DNA from: SAR202 cluster bacterium
Lineage (GTDB): Bacteria > Chloroflexota > Dehalococcoidia > Lucifugimonadales > Lucifugimonadaceae
Reading direction: 5' to 3'
Assembly: GCA_008373205.1 (NCBI GenBank)
Contig: RQOS01000060.1
Location: forward strand, 1-64,000
DNA: 64,000 bases
How positions within the stretch are numbered: the first letter of the stretch is position 1; each line of letters begins with the position of its first letter. The translations under genes were made by a program, and so were the position numbers. Under the pieces are notes generated by a model. The model saw only the letters and a program-made list of their open reading frames with translations. It was not told the origin of the DNA and did not search any database. This document shows, piece by piece, positions 43,687-54,614 of the stretch.

Positions 43687-44883
43687 ATGTTATTTAAAGA
43701 TTTAAAAGAAGCAGCAAAAGATCCAATTTTAGGATTATCTGAGGAATTTAATAATGACTCAAATCCTAATAAAGTCAATTTAGCTGTAGGTGTTTATCAG
43801 GATGATAACGGAAAGACATCAACATTCGAATCAGTCCTTGAAGCTGAAAAAATATTATTGGATATGGATCTTTCTAAATCATATAAACCTATTGATGGTG
43901 ATAAAGAATTTCTTAAGAAATCTATAGAAATGATATTTGGAGAAAAAATTTTAGAAGAAAAGAAAACTTTTCCTATTGGTCTAAATACTCCAGGTGGAAC
44001 AGGAGCCCTTAAGCTAGTTTCTGAGTTTCTAAATGAATTTTCATCCAAATCGACCGTTTGGTTCAGTAATCCAACATGGGCTAATCATAAGCCAATATTT
44101 GAATCATCTGGCTTCGAAACTAAAGGTTATCAATATTTCGATGTAGATAATAATAACATTGATTTTGAAAATATGATCTCTAGCATCAAATCAATACCTT
44201 CTGGTGATATTATTGTTCTTCATGGTTGCTGTCATAACCCTACTGGGTGCGACCTTAATGTAGACCAATGGAAAGAAATTGCTAACGTTCTTAAACAAAA
44301 CAATATAATAACAATTTGTGATTTCGCTTATCAAGGTCTTGCAGATGGAGTTGAAGAAGATGCATTAGGTGTAAGAATATTAAGTGAAATTTTAGATGAT
44401 ATCTTCATATGCTCAAGTTACTCTAAAAATTTTGGTCTATATAGTGAGAGAGTTGGATGTTTATTTTATAGTACAAAAGATAAAAACAAATGTGAAAAAA
44501 TCTTGAGTCAATTAAAGAAAACTGCAAGAACAATATATTCTAATCCACCTGCACATGGATCTGAAATTGTAAAAATCATACTAGATGATGATCATTTGAA
44601 GAAGTTATGGATTAAGGATCTAACAATATTAAGAGAAAGAATTAAAGATATGAGATCTTCACTTAATTCTAATCTAATTAAGTTGGGCTGTAAAAAAGAT
44701 TTTTCTTTTATAGTTGATCAAAAAGGTATGTTTAGTTTTAGTGGGATAAATAGTGATGATGTTAAGAAATTAAAGGATGAACATTCTATCTATATTGTTG
44801 GATCTGGAAGAATAAATATAGCAGGTATTACAACTAAAAACATTGATTACATTAGCGGAAGCATTAACAAAATAATTAGTTGA
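43687..44883 (+). CDS. Aromatic amino acid/aspartate aminotransferase (class I PLP)
   Basis: NKVNLAVGVYQDDNGKT, LHGCCHNPTGCDL, SYSKNFGLYSERVGCL. Confidence 0.93.
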   Translation: MLFKDLKEAAKDPILGLSEEFNNDSNPNKVNLAVGVYQDDNGKTSTFESVLEAEKILLDMDLSKSYKPIDGDKEFLKKSIEMIFGEKILEEKKTFPIGLNTPGGTGALKLVSEFLNEFSSKSTVWFSNPTWANHKPIFESSGFETKGYQYFDVDNNNIDFENMISSIKSIPSGDIIVLHGCCHNPTGCDLNVDQWKEIANVLKQNNIITICDFAYQGLADGVEEDALGVRILSEILDDIFICSSYSKNFGLYSERVGCLFYSTKDKNKCEKILSQLKKTARTIYSNPPAHGSEIVKIILDDDHLKKLWIKDLTILRERIKDMRSSLNSNLIKLGCKKDFSFIVDQKGMFSFSGINSDDVKKLKDEHSIYIVGSGRINIAGITTKNIDYISGSINKIIS

Positions 44884-44890
44884 TTGTATT

Positions 44891-46163
44891 TTATATATTA
44901 CCTTCCAAACTTTGAAAAACTAATCCTGCAGGAGGCTTTGGCAAAAAGTTTGTTACCTTCGGAGGCAACCTGTCACCAGAATTAACTGCCGATAAAAAAC
45001 TATCCATTGGAATTGGTCTCATCATTAGTACAATTAAGTTGTCTTCGGATAATAACTTATTTTTTATCTCACTTAGATCTGTCTCAAACATTATATTTTC
45101 TTCAAAATCTGGTTGTAAGTTTTGCCTAATAAAATTTTCATGGATAAATGTATAATCATTTATTTGAGTTTTATTATTTTCTGAATAGATATAAGTATTA
45201 ATTTGATTATCTTTTTTAATTAAGATCCCAAAATGAATGTTTATAAAGTTATTTTCTTCACAGATATCTTTATAAAATTTATTAATAAAATTTTCATCAA
45301 AAGATTGAGAAGAGTTCTTGTATTCATTAATGTTTTCATTTAAGTTTATTTTTTTTAATAATTCATCTATCTTAGATGATTCTAATTTTATATATCGATG
45401 ATAAGAGCGAGTAATCAAACCTGGTTCATTCATAGAAATCAATTGAATCATTCTGTAATTTATTGATTCTTTAGAATTTATTTCTCTTTTAGAACGTATA
45501 TTAGATAAATATCTGAGACCTGCCTCGTACCTATGATGACCATCTGCAATATAAATTTTAGAATCTGAGAATTTGTCACAAATTAATCTTATCGTTCCTT
45601 TATCAGTAACTCTCCAAACTTTAATTTTTTGCAAGCCATCAGGTGAAATATCTATATATGGTTTTTTACCAGAAATTGATTTGACTAAATTAGCAACAGT
45701 CTCTCTGGAATCGTCTTCATAAAGGCATAATAATGGGCTATAGTTTGATCTTGCTACTTCCATAAGCTTAAATCTATCTTCAACCCATTCATCCCTAGTT
45801 TTCTCATGAGGAATAACTATTCTTTTTGAATAATCTTCGACTTTAATTGCACATATGAATCCTTTTCGAGTGATAGTTTTATCACCATAAGAAAATTCTT
45901 CTTCCGTTACGTAAATAGAAGGTGAGTTATCCTGAATCAAAACCCCTTCTTTTATTTTGAGTCTCAGCTGCTGAGAAATATGGGTCTTCATCTAAACCTC
46001 TTAGACCTAACTCAAGCCTGACAGTATTATAGTTTGAAATTTCATATAACTTTTTTTGAAGCCTAGGCGAAATGCTATCAAAAGGAGGACAGACATTTGA
46101 TGATAAATCTCCAGATATTTTTTGATTATATCTAATGCCCTTAAAAGGAAGTAGTTCTGCCAT
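44891..46163 (-). pseudogene. DUF1015 family protein split by a frame change
   Basis: ORF 45927-46163 encodes the DUF1015 N-terminus (MAELLPFKGIRYNQKISGDLSSNVCPPFDSISP...). ORF 44891-45991 continues the family in another frame (LKIKEGVLIQDNSPSIYVTEEEF...ADGHHRYEA). Confidence 0.7.
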
Positions 46164-46272
46164 AAATTCTTAATATTTTTTTTCTTATGTTGTTATTTTA
46201 TAGAAAATTTGAATAAAACATTGTAACCATATTTATTTTATTTATCATTATAAAAAAACGAGGGAGTTTAAT

Positions 46273-46485
46273 ATGGCTGGTAAAAAAAAGTCTGTTTCAT
46301 TTGAAATTCAAGAAGATCTAGTTGGTATGCTAGAGCATATTACGAAAAAGTATGATTTACCAAATATAGATAAGGCTATGAGATGTGTTCTAGATTTTGT
46401 GGCATTAGATGGAGATTGGGAAGATATTTTTACTAAAAGAAGATGCTTAAGGTGCGGTGGGAAACTTGGTTGGGAAGAAAAATAA
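46273..46485 (+). CDS. Small 70-aa protein with CxxC (half zinc ribbon)
   Basis: gagggag SD; MAGKKKSVSFEIQEDLVGMLEHITKKYDLPNIDKAMRCVLDFV...RRCLRCGGKLGWEEK. Confidence 0.65.
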   Translation: MAGKKKSVSFEIQEDLVGMLEHITKKYDLPNIDKAMRCVLDFVALDGDWEDIFTKRRCLRCGGKLGWEEK

Positions 46486-46488
46486 TAC

Positions 46489-46923
46489 TCATAAAATTTT
46501 ATACATTTCTATATGAGGAATATTAGCTTCAAGGAATATATTTCCTTTTTCTTTATATCCTGAATTAATATAGAAATCTTTGGCATGTAACTGTGCATGG
46601 AGAGTAATTAACTTAGCTCCAATACGTTCAGCATGTAACTCCAAAAATCTTAACACCTTTTTCCCGTATCCACTTTTTCTATATTTTTTTAATACAGCCA
46701 TCCTTCCAATTGTCATATTATCTGTAGATATATTTATTAATCTACCCGTTGCTAATGGAACTGAATCTAGATAAGCTATTGCATGAAAGGATAAATTATC
46801 TAAATCATCAAGTTCTTCCTCTTCAGGAACTCCTTGTTCATTAATGAAAACTTCTTCTCTGATTTTTAAGCAATCAGAAATTTGTTTTGTATTAGATGCT
46901 TCAATGACCTCTAATCTACTCAT
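46489..46923 (-). CDS. GNAT-family N-acetyltransferase
   Basis: IREEVFINEQGVPEEEE, IGRMAVLKKYRKSGYGKKVL. Confidence 0.88.
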   Translation of the reverse strand: MSRLEVIEASNTKQISDCLKIREEVFINEQGVPEEEELDDLDNLSFHAIAYLDSVPLATGRLINISTDNMTIGRMAVLKKYRKSGYGKKVLRFLELHAERIGAKLITLHAQLHAKDFYINSGYKEKGNIFLEANIPHIEMYKIL

Positions 46924-46987
46924 TCATAACACTTCCAAAATTAGTTGTAATATCTATAATTTAGTAATAATTTATAATTTTTTTTTT

Positions 46988-49033
46988 ATGGTTTCAAATC
47001 AAACTAAAAGACAAATAGAGAACTTAAGAATAGAAATAGAACAAGCTAATGAAGCTTATTACGTTGAAGAAAATTCATCAATGTCTGATTTTGAGTATGA
47101 TAAAAAATTTAGAGAATTAATTGATTTAGAAAAAAAATACCCTGAACTAATTTCGGAGAATTCTCCAACTCAAAGAATAGGAGGCCTTCCTGCAGAAAAC
47201 TTTAACCAAGTTCAACACCTAACTCCAATGTTAAGTTTGTCGAATGTTTTTAATTATGAGGAGTTGAAAGAATGGATAGAAAGAAACTCAAAAACTATTG
47301 GTGTAAATATCTTCCCTATTATGTGTGAATTGAAAATTGATGGCCTAGCAGTTTCAGTTAAATATATAAACGGGTTTTTATCTGAAGCATCAACGAGAGG
47401 AAATGGAGTTATAGGTGAAGAAATAACTAATAATGTTAAAACTATAAGATCTCTTCCTCTGAGAATTAATAGTTTAGATCCATTAGAATTTAGAGGTGAA
47501 ATATATTTCCCTAATTCAAAATTTAATCAATTTAATAATCAAAGAGAATCCGAAGGATTAAGAATATATTCAAACCCTAGAAATGCTGCATCAGGTTCTG
47601 TTAGACAACTTGATCCCTCTGAAACTTCAAAAAGACCTATAAATATTTTTTTCTATAGTCTTTTAAATGGTCAAGGGTCAGAATTATTAGATTCCCAATC
47701 TAAAGCTTTAGATAAAATAAAAGATTTAGGTTTAAGGACTGAAAAAAATTACAAAAAAATAAATTCTTTCGAAGAATTATTAGAATTTATTGAGTACTGG
47801 AGTTCAAATAGATCAAATTTAGACTATGGAACAGATGGCATAGTAATAAAAATAGATAACGTAAATTACCAAAAAAAACTAGGAAGTACAGGTAGAATAC
47901 CTAGATGGGCCACAGCTTTCAAGTTTCCACCTGAAGTAGTTGAGACAACTATAAAAAAGATCAATTTTAATGTTGGTAGAACTGGAGTATTGACACCATG
48001 GGCAGAATTAGAACCTGTAATAATTGATGGAGTAACGATAAGTAGGGCAACTCTTCATAACAAAGATGAAATTGAAAGAAAAGATCTAAGAGAGAAAGAC
48101 TTAATTGAACTTCAAAGAGCAGGAGAAGTAATTCCTCAAATACTTAGAATATCTAAAAATAATAAGAGAGAAAAAGATTCTAAGAAGTTTCAGTTCCCTC
48201 AAAATTGTCTTCCTCCGTGTAACAGTATTCTATTTGTAGACCCAAATGAAGTTTCTATAATGTGTACAAATTCTTCATGTGAGAATAAATTTGAAAGGTT
48301 ATTACAATATTTTGCTTCTAAAAATTGTATGGATATTGAAGGTTTAGGAAATAAAATTTGTTCTATACTTTTCAAAAATAATATAATCAAATCATTAGAT
48401 GATATTTATAACCTAAAAAATCATATAAATGAATTAAACCAAATTGAAGGATTTGGAGATAAAAGCATCAACAAACTTTTATTGAGTATAGAAAATTCTA
48501 AAAACAAAAATTTTAGTCGATTATTAACTTCTTTTGGTATAGATGGTGTTGGGTCTGAAATAGCAGAATTAATATCAGAAAAAATAAATAATTTAGAAGA
48601 ACTTAATAACAAAATTAAAAATTTAGAAAATCTAAGAGAAATATTAATCGATATTGATGGAATTGGGCCAATAGTTGCTGAAAATTTTATAAGATGGTCA
48701 ATGGATGAAAACAACAGAATATTAATATCGAAATTCATAGAAATTGGAATAGGCAAAGAAAATGAAAAAAATAATCAAAAAAGTAATTTATTTGAGAAGA
48801 AATCTTTTGTAATAACTGGAAGTTTTATTGATATAAAAAGAAATGAGTTAGAAATACTCTTAAAAGAAAATGGAGGTAAGGTTACAAATAAAATTTCAAA
48901 CAAAACTGATTATCTTATTTTAGGAGAAAATCCTGGCTCTAAATTATTAGAAGCTCAGGATAAAAATGTGACTATTATTAATTTTTCTCAACTAAAATCT
49001 TTAATTGAAGAAGGGATCCTTCCTAATGGATAA
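46988..49033 (+). CDS. ligA: NAD-dependent DNA ligase LigA
   Basis: IEQANEAYYVEENSSMSDFEYD, CELKIDGLAVSV, zinc finger, HhH and BRCT domains. ORF-track start at 46844 is upstream of the likely ATG. Confidence 0.95.
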   Translation: MVSNQTKRQIENLRIEIEQANEAYYVEENSSMSDFEYDKKFRELIDLEKKYPELISENSPTQRIGGLPAENFNQVQHLTPMLSLSNVFNYEELKEWIERNSKTIGVNIFPIMCELKIDGLAVSVKYINGFLSEASTRGNGVIGEEITNNVKTIRSLPLRINSLDPLEFRGEIYFPNSKFNQFNNQRESEGLRIYSNPRNAASGSVRQLDPSETSKRPINIFFYSLLNGQGSELLDSQSKALDKIKDLGLRTEKNYKKINSFEELLEFIEYWSSNRSNLDYGTDGIVIKIDNVNYQKKLGSTGRIPRWATAFKFPPEVVETTIKKINFNVGRTGVLTPWAELEPVIIDGVTISRATLHNKDEIERKDLREKDLIELQRAGEVIPQILRISKNNKREKDSKKFQFPQNCLPPCNSILFVDPNEVSIMCTNSSCENKFERLLQYFASKNCMDIEGLGNKICSILFKNNIIKSLDDIYNLKNHINELNQIEGFGDKSINKLLLSIENSKNKNFSRLLTSFGIDGVGSEIAELISEKINNLEELNNKIKNLENLREILIDIDGIGPIVAENFIRWSMDENNRILISKFIEIGIGKENEKNNQKSNLFEKKSFVITGSFIDIKRNELEILLKENGGKVTNKISNKTDYLILGENPGSKLLEAQDKNVTIINFSQLKSLIEEGILPNG

Positions 49034-49604
49034 TTGGATAATTTTAGGAGTAGGCAATCCAGGGGATAAATATGCAAATACAAAGCATAATGTACCTTGG
49101 TGGATACTAGACAATTTGCAAAAAAAATTATCACTTTACAAAAAATATCAAAAAAAAGAAAAAAACTACTTAGAAGTGAGATTTGATCTTGATGAATATA
49201 GTATTTATACGATATACCCTACTACTTTTGTAAATAATTCAGGCTTAGCTATAAAAGATCTTCTTGATAAGGATAAATTTTCTCTAGATAAAACAATTGT
49301 TATATCAGATGATATAAACCTAGAAGAAGGAAGAATAAGAATAAGAAGAAAAGGAAGTAGTGGGGGTCACAACGGATTAAAATCTATAATTAACCATCTT
49401 GGAACTGAAAATTTTGTTCGATTGAGAGTTGGTATCGGTAAGCCACATCAAAATGAAGATCAAATAAAGTATGTATTATCAAAAGTAAAAAATGAAAAAT
49501 TAGTAAATAAATCTTGCCAAGATGCTTCAGATGCATGCATAAATATAATTGAAAATGGTATAACTAAATCTATGGAAAAATTTAATGGAGAAATCGATGT
49601 CTAA
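49026..49604 (+). CDS. pth: Peptidyl-tRNA hydrolase
   Basis: IILGVGNPGDKYANTKHNVPWWILD, PTTFVNNSGLAI, GSSGGHNGLKSII; overlaps ligA stop. Confidence 0.93.
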   Translation: MDNWIILGVGNPGDKYANTKHNVPWWILDNLQKKLSLYKKYQKKEKNYLEVRFDLDEYSIYTIYPTTFVNNSGLAIKDLLDKDKFSLDKTIVISDDINLEEGRIRIRRKGSSGGHNGLKSIINHLGTENFVRLRVGIGKPHQNEDQIKYVLSKVKNEKLVNKSCQDASDACINIIENGITKSMEKFNGEIDV

Positions 49605-50682
49605 ACTTTTTGAACCAATTAAGATAAGAGGCGAAGAAATAAAAAATAGATCATGGGTATCGCCAATGTGTCAATATTCATGTGAAGACGGTTACGCTAA
49701 CAATTGGCATATGGTTCATTTAGGATCAAGAGCAGTAGGTGGTGCAGGTTTAGTAATGTCTGAAGCAGCTGCAGTTGAACCAGAAGGACGAATTAGTCCT
49801 TGGGATTTGGGCATTTGGAAAGATGAACATATAGAACCATTAAAAGAAATAACCAAGTTTATTTCCGAACAAGGCTCAACGCCAGCTATACAACTAGCTC
49901 ACGCAGGTAGAAAGGCTTCAACTAAAAGACCATGGCAAGGTAGAGGTAAAATTGAAAGCAAAGATGGAGGATGGATTCCTAAAGGACCAAGTTCAATACC
50001 TTTTGATGATGAATCTCAAGAACCTATTGAATTAAAAATCGAAGAAATTATTGATATTAAATCTAAATTTGTAGATTCTGCAGAAAGATCTATTGAAGCA
50101 GGATTCAAATGTATTGAATTACATTTAGCTCATGGTTATTTGGTTCATGAATTTTTTTCTCCTATATCAAATATTAGAGAAGATAGTTACGGTGGAACAA
50201 TTGAAAATAGAACTTCATTTGGAGTAGAAATAGCAAAAGAAATAAGAAAAAAAATTGGAGACAAAATACCTATTTTTGCTAGAATATCTGTAACAGAATA
50301 TCATCCTAACGGATGGGATATTGAATCTTCAATTTTATTATCAAAAAAACTAGGAGAAGTTGGAGTAGATTTAATTGATTGCTCGTCCGGAGGAAACTAT
50401 TCAGACCAAAAAATTAAGTTAGAAAAAGGTTATCAAGTTCCCCTCTCAAAATCCATCAAAGATGGTGCAGAAATTCTTACAGGCACAGTTGGATTAATCT
50501 CTGATAATGGTCATGCTGAAGAAATATTGAGTAATAATGAGGCAGATGCAATATTTTTAGGAAGAGAATTATTGAGAAATCCATATTGGAGCTTATATTC
50601 TCAAGAAGATATTAATGCTTGGCCCTTACAATATCAAAGGTCATTCGAAGGAACAGGAAAAATCAAGTATATCAGGCAATAA
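49597..50682 (+). CDS. NADH:flavin oxidoreductase (OYE/YqjM-like)
   Basis: MSKLFEPIKIRGEEIKNRSWVSPMCQYSCEDG, QLAHAGRKAS, ELHLAHGYLVHEFFSPISN. Confidence 0.93.
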   Translation: MSKLFEPIKIRGEEIKNRSWVSPMCQYSCEDGYANNWHMVHLGSRAVGGAGLVMSEAAAVEPEGRISPWDLGIWKDEHIEPLKEITKFISEQGSTPAIQLAHAGRKASTKRPWQGRGKIESKDGGWIPKGPSSIPFDDESQEPIELKIEEIIDIKSKFVDSAERSIEAGFKCIELHLAHGYLVHEFFSPISNIREDSYGGTIENRTSFGVEIAKEIRKKIGDKIPIFARISVTEYHPNGWDIESSILLSKKLGEVGVDLIDCSSGGNYSDQKIKLEKGYQVPLSKSIKDGAEILTGTVGLISDNGHAEEILSNNEADAIFLGRELLRNPYWSLYSQEDINAWPLQYQRSFEGTGKIKYIRQ

Positions 50683-51942
50683 TTAGATACTTTCAAAACC
50701 TGTATAGGGTATCAAAACTTCAGGAATTTTAATACTTCCATCTTCTTGCTGACCATTTTCTATTATAGCTACCCAAATTCTTGGGAGAGCTAGACCTGAT
50801 CCATTTAAGGTATGAGGGAAAATTGTTGATGAAGCTTGAGTTTCTTTATATCTAGTATTATTTCTTCTAGACTGAAAATCATAACAATTAGATATAGATG
50901 AAACTTCTAGCCATTCCTTAGAACCAGCAGCCCAAACTTCAATATCAAATGTTATAGCAGATTGAAAACCTATATCTCCGGTTGATAGTTGAATCAATTT
51001 AGAGCTTAACTCTAATCTATCGCAAAGAGTTCTTGCATTATCTATCATTGATTCTAAATGTTCTTCAGAATCATCTGGATGAACGTACTTAAACATCTCA
51101 ACTTTATAAAACTGATGTACCCTTTTTATACCTCTAATATCTCTACCTGCAGAAGTATGTTCTTTTCTAAAACTTGGGGTTCTTGCGACATAACTTTTTG
51201 GTAAACTAGCTGGAGTTATAATTTTACCTTGATGTAGACCATTTAATGAAACTTCAGCGGTAGGTATTAGCCAAAGATCAGTTTCATCATCTCTATATAA
51301 ATTGTCTTTAAATTTTGGTAAATTTCCAGATCCTATCATTGTTTCTTGCTTTACTAAATAAGGAGGATCAATTTCTTCATACCCAAATTCATCCGTATGT
51401 ACGTCCATCATCCAGTTCATCAAAGCTCTATGTAGTCGTGCACCTTTCCCTTTAAATACAAAAAATCTAGCACCTGATATATTTGCACCTGCTTCTAAGT
51501 CTAAAATATCTTTCTCTGGGCCTATGTCCCAATGAGGTTTTATATAATTTTCATCTCTTTGTACTCCAATTACATCTTTTTCTATATTTGAATTCTCATC
51601 CTCTCCTATGGGGACATTTTTATCTGGTAAATTTGGAATATTAAGCATAATTTCTTTTATTTTTTCATTTATAACAGCAAGCTCTTCATCTACTTTTTTT
51701 AATTCTCCAGATAGCTTTTTTATGAATAAACTTTCTTCAGATGTTGGTTTTCTTTTCTCTTGTCCAATTTTTTTTGAAATTTCATTTCTTGTTGATCTTT
51801 TATCGTCACCATCAGAAATATAATTACGTCTTTTAGTGTCTAGTTCTACTAATATATCCAGATTGGAAATATCATAGCCTCTATTTGATAAGCCTTCAGA
51901 AAAAATTTCTTTATTTTCTATAATCTTTTTTATATCTAACAT
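50683..51942 (-). CDS. serS: Seryl-tRNA synthetase
   Basis: Coiled-coil N-terminus, TSAGRDIRGIKRVHQFYKVEMFKY, LNGSGLALPRIWVAIIENGQQEDGSI. Confidence 0.97.
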   Translation of the reverse strand: MLDIKKIIENKEIFSEGLSNRGYDISNLDILVELDTKRRNYISDGDDKRSTRNEISKKIGQEKRKPTSEESLFIKKLSGELKKVDEELAVINEKIKEIMLNIPNLPDKNVPIGEDENSNIEKDVIGVQRDENYIKPHWDIGPEKDILDLEAGANISGARFFVFKGKGARLHRALMNWMMDVHTDEFGYEEIDPPYLVKQETMIGSGNLPKFKDNLYRDDETDLWLIPTAEVSLNGLHQGKIITPASLPKSYVARTPSFRKEHTSAGRDIRGIKRVHQFYKVEMFKYVHPDDSEEHLESMIDNARTLCDRLELSSKLIQLSTGDIGFQSAITFDIEVWAAGSKEWLEVSSISNCYDFQSRRNNTRYKETQASSTIFPHTLNGSGLALPRIWVAIIENGQQEDGSIKIPEVLIPYTGFESI

Positions 51943-53426
51943 TATTTTTTACTTCTTAATTGTGGAAATAACAAAACTTCTCTAATTTGATCTTGAGCTG
52001 TAATAAGCATTATTAATCTATCAATACCAATACCCAAACCTCCAGTTGGAGGCATACCATGTTCAATTGAAATAAGGAAATCTTCATCTAGCCTATCAGC
52101 CTCTTTATCTCCAAGATTTTTTCTTTGTTTTTCTTGTTCTAAAAATCTATTCCTTTGATCAATAGGATCATTTAATTCTGTAAATGCATTTGCCAATTCA
52201 TGGCCCAATACAAATGCTTCAAATCTTTCTACTACATCTTTAGATCCAGGTTTTAACTTTGCTAAAGGAGACATTTCTATTGGATAATCTAATAGAAATG
52301 TAGGTTTAATGAGTTTAGGTTCAACTCCTTGTGAGATCAATCTGTCAAGCAATATTCCCCAAGCCTCATTCTGGTCAGCAACAAACCCTTTATTCTTCAT
52401 TTCATTGGCTAAATCATTATTATTTTTAAACTTCAAAAAATCTATCCCTGTATTATCAATAATAGCTTTTCTTAAATCTAGTCTTTGCCAAGGTGGTGCT
52501 AAATCAATAGTAAGATCATCAGATATATTAATTTTTGTAGTTCCATTTACTTCAATTGAAACATAAGAGACTAAATCTTCAACCATTCTCATAACAGTAT
52601 TATAGTCTTCATAAGCTTCATATGATTCCATAGTTGTGAATTCAGGATTATGATCATGATCAATTCCTTCATTCCTAAATAATCTACCTATTTCATAAAC
52701 TTTTTCAATTCCACCTACTATCAATTTTTTTAAGTGAAGTTCTGTGGCTATTCTTAAAAAAAGGTCTTTCTCAAGAGACTCATGATAGGTTGAAAAAGGT
52801 ATTGCCCTGCCACCAGCTGGAATATCAACCAATATAGGGGTTTCTACTTCCAAAAAACCTCTATTATTCATAAAGTTTCTTACTGATGAAATAGCCTTAG
52901 ATCTTTTCACAGCAATTTCTAGAGACTCCTCATTAGAAATAAGATCTAAATATCTTTGCCTATATCTTATTTCATTATCTTTTAAACCCGACCATTTATC
53001 AGGTAAAGGCCTTATTGCTTTGGTCAGAATAACAATATCGTGTAAATCTAAGGTAAGCTCTCCTCTACGAGTTCTAAATAAATGTCCCTCTACTCCAACA
53101 ATATCTCCAATATCAATTAAATCTAAAAAGTCTTTATTTATTTCGGATTCTTCTTCCTTATAATGTAATTGAATTTTTCCTGATTGATCTTTGATATCAA
53201 AGAATATAATTTTTCCCATTGCTCTTTTAGCAATAATTCTTCCAGAGATGCATAATTGCTTAGAATTAGCACTTTCATTGGAATCATCATATGCTGTAAT
53301 AGCATCATGGATTATAGTTCGATCTTTCTCCCATCTATTTGGATAGGGATCAATTTTTAATTTTCGTAATTTTTCAAGTTTTTCAAGTCTATCTTTAATT
53401 ATTCTGTCTTCAGATAAGTTTTCCAT
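51942..53426 (-). CDS. lysS: Lysyl-tRNA synthetase (class II)
   Basis: RYRQRYLDLISNEE, FLEVETPIL, GRLFRNEGIDHDHNPEFTTMESYEAY, GGLGIGIDRLIMLIT. Confidence 0.97.
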   Translation of the reverse strand: MENLSEDRIIKDRLEKLEKLRKLKIDPYPNRWEKDRTIIHDAITAYDDSNESANSKQLCISGRIIAKRAMGKIIFFDIKDQSGKIQLHYKEEESEINKDFLDLIDIGDIVGVEGHLFRTRRGELTLDLHDIVILTKAIRPLPDKWSGLKDNEIRYRQRYLDLISNEESLEIAVKRSKAISSVRNFMNNRGFLEVETPILVDIPAGGRAIPFSTYHESLEKDLFLRIATELHLKKLIVGGIEKVYEIGRLFRNEGIDHDHNPEFTTMESYEAYEDYNTVMRMVEDLVSYVSIEVNGTTKINISDDLTIDLAPPWQRLDLRKAIIDNTGIDFLKFKNNNDLANEMKNKGFVADQNEAWGILLDRLISQGVEPKLIKPTFLLDYPIEMSPLAKLKPGSKDVVERFEAFVLGHELANAFTELNDPIDQRNRFLEQEKQRKNLGDKEADRLDEDFLISIEHGMPPTGGLGIGIDRLIMLITAQDQIREVLLFPQLRSKK

Positions 53427-53567
53427 GTAAATGTTTTCTAAATGTTTATAATTTATAATTTTATAACTATTTCAATATGAATCGCAGTAATATTCTTTTG
53501 TGATATTTCTTTAATATAGGATGTTATTAGTTTTTGTTATAAGATTCTTTAAAAATATAATCTGAAA

Positions 53568-53951
53568 ATGCAAGAAAACAATCCTATAAATATTTCATTT
53601 GATAAAAAAGAAAGCAAAACTGACAGACCTTGGGGGAGTTATGAAATACTTTGTAAGGGACCAGGCTATCAAACCAAAAGATTAATTGTTAAGCCTAGTT
53701 GCAGACTTTCTTTACAAACACATAAACACAGAGATGAAGAATGGATTGTGGCCAGAGGTACTGCTAGAGTGACTGTAGGTGAGGATATTTTAGAAATAGG
53801 AAGAGGTGAATCTGCCAGTGTTCCTAGAACTATAAAGCATAGGATAGAAAATATCTCAGAAATAGATCCTCTTGAAATAATTGAGGTTCAAATAGGTGAT
53901 TATATTGATGAGGAAGATATTGAGAGAATAGAAGACGATTACGGTAGATAA
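53568..53951 (+). CDS. Cupin, mannose-6-phosphate isomerase type II-like
   Basis: RPWGSYEIL...KRLIVKPSCRLSLQTHKHRDEEWIVARGTARVTVGEDI. Confidence 0.9.
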   Translation: MQENNPINISFDKKESKTDRPWGSYEILCKGPGYQTKRLIVKPSCRLSLQTHKHRDEEWIVARGTARVTVGEDILEIGRGESASVPRTIKHRIENISEIDPLEIIEVQIGDYIDEEDIERIEDDYGR

Positions 53952-53952
53952 A

Positions 53953-54558
53953 TTATTGATTCTTTTCTACTGTAATATTTTCTGATGGATCATCTAATAG
54001 ATCAAGTCCACTTCTCACCTGACTAAGAATAGTTGAAATTCTTTCTTCAAGAGCATAAAGAACTTCTTTTGCATAATTGTCAGCACCATCTCTTCTATCA
54101 ATAGCAATTTTTTCTGATTCATCTAATACTCTGCTAGATTCTTGTTGAGCATTCATAATAATTCTTTCAGACTGCTCTTGAGCATCATTAATTATTTCTT
54201 CAGATCTTTTATTTGCTTGCTCTACAATAGCGGTTTCAAGAACCATTTCCTCAGCTTTTGCTTCTGCGTCTGATAGGATTTCTGCAGCATCTCTTTTTGC
54301 AATTTCTCTCATTGTAGAAGATTCTTCGTCTGCATAATTTCTAATTCTTACAGCTTCTTTATCAGCTTGATCAATAATTGCTTCTTTTTGTCTAGTTACC
54401 ATTCCAGCTTCATCAAGTTCACTAGGTAAATTTTCTATGACATCCTTTAATATGTCTAATGAACGTGATTTGTCAATCATTACCTTAGATGTTCCAGGTA
54501 AAGACTTAGTTTCTTTTAGAATAGTTTCTAAATTTTTTATTTCTTCAATAATATTCAT
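53953..54558 (-). CDS. Coiled-coil protein, DivIVA-like
   Basis: Long Ala/Glu-rich coiled coil (ADEESSTMREIAKRDAAEILSDAEAKAEEM...). Confidence 0.55.
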   Translation of the reverse strand: MNIIEEIKNLETILKETKSLPGTSKVMIDKSRSLDILKDVIENLPSELDEAGMVTRQKEAIIDQADKEAVRIRNYADEESSTMREIAKRDAAEILSDAEAKAEEMVLETAIVEQANKRSEEIINDAQEQSERIIMNAQQESSRVLDESEKIAIDRRDGADNYAKEVLYALEERISTILSQVRSGLDLLDDPSENITVEKNQ

Positions 54559-54614
54559 AAATCCTCCCAATAAATAAATTCTATGTTATTGATATGGTTA
54601 AATTCCGTACTATT

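Noticed and set aside
45927-45991. prfB-like programmed +1 frameshift in the DUF1015 gene
   Set aside because: No CUU-UGA type stop/slippery arrangement with an upstream internal SD; a homopolymer indel is simpler.
46844-46987. N-terminal 48-aa extension of LigA in the ORF track
   Set aside because: Antisense to the GNAT gene start and lacks family similarity; ligase homology begins at MVSNQTKRQIENL (46988).
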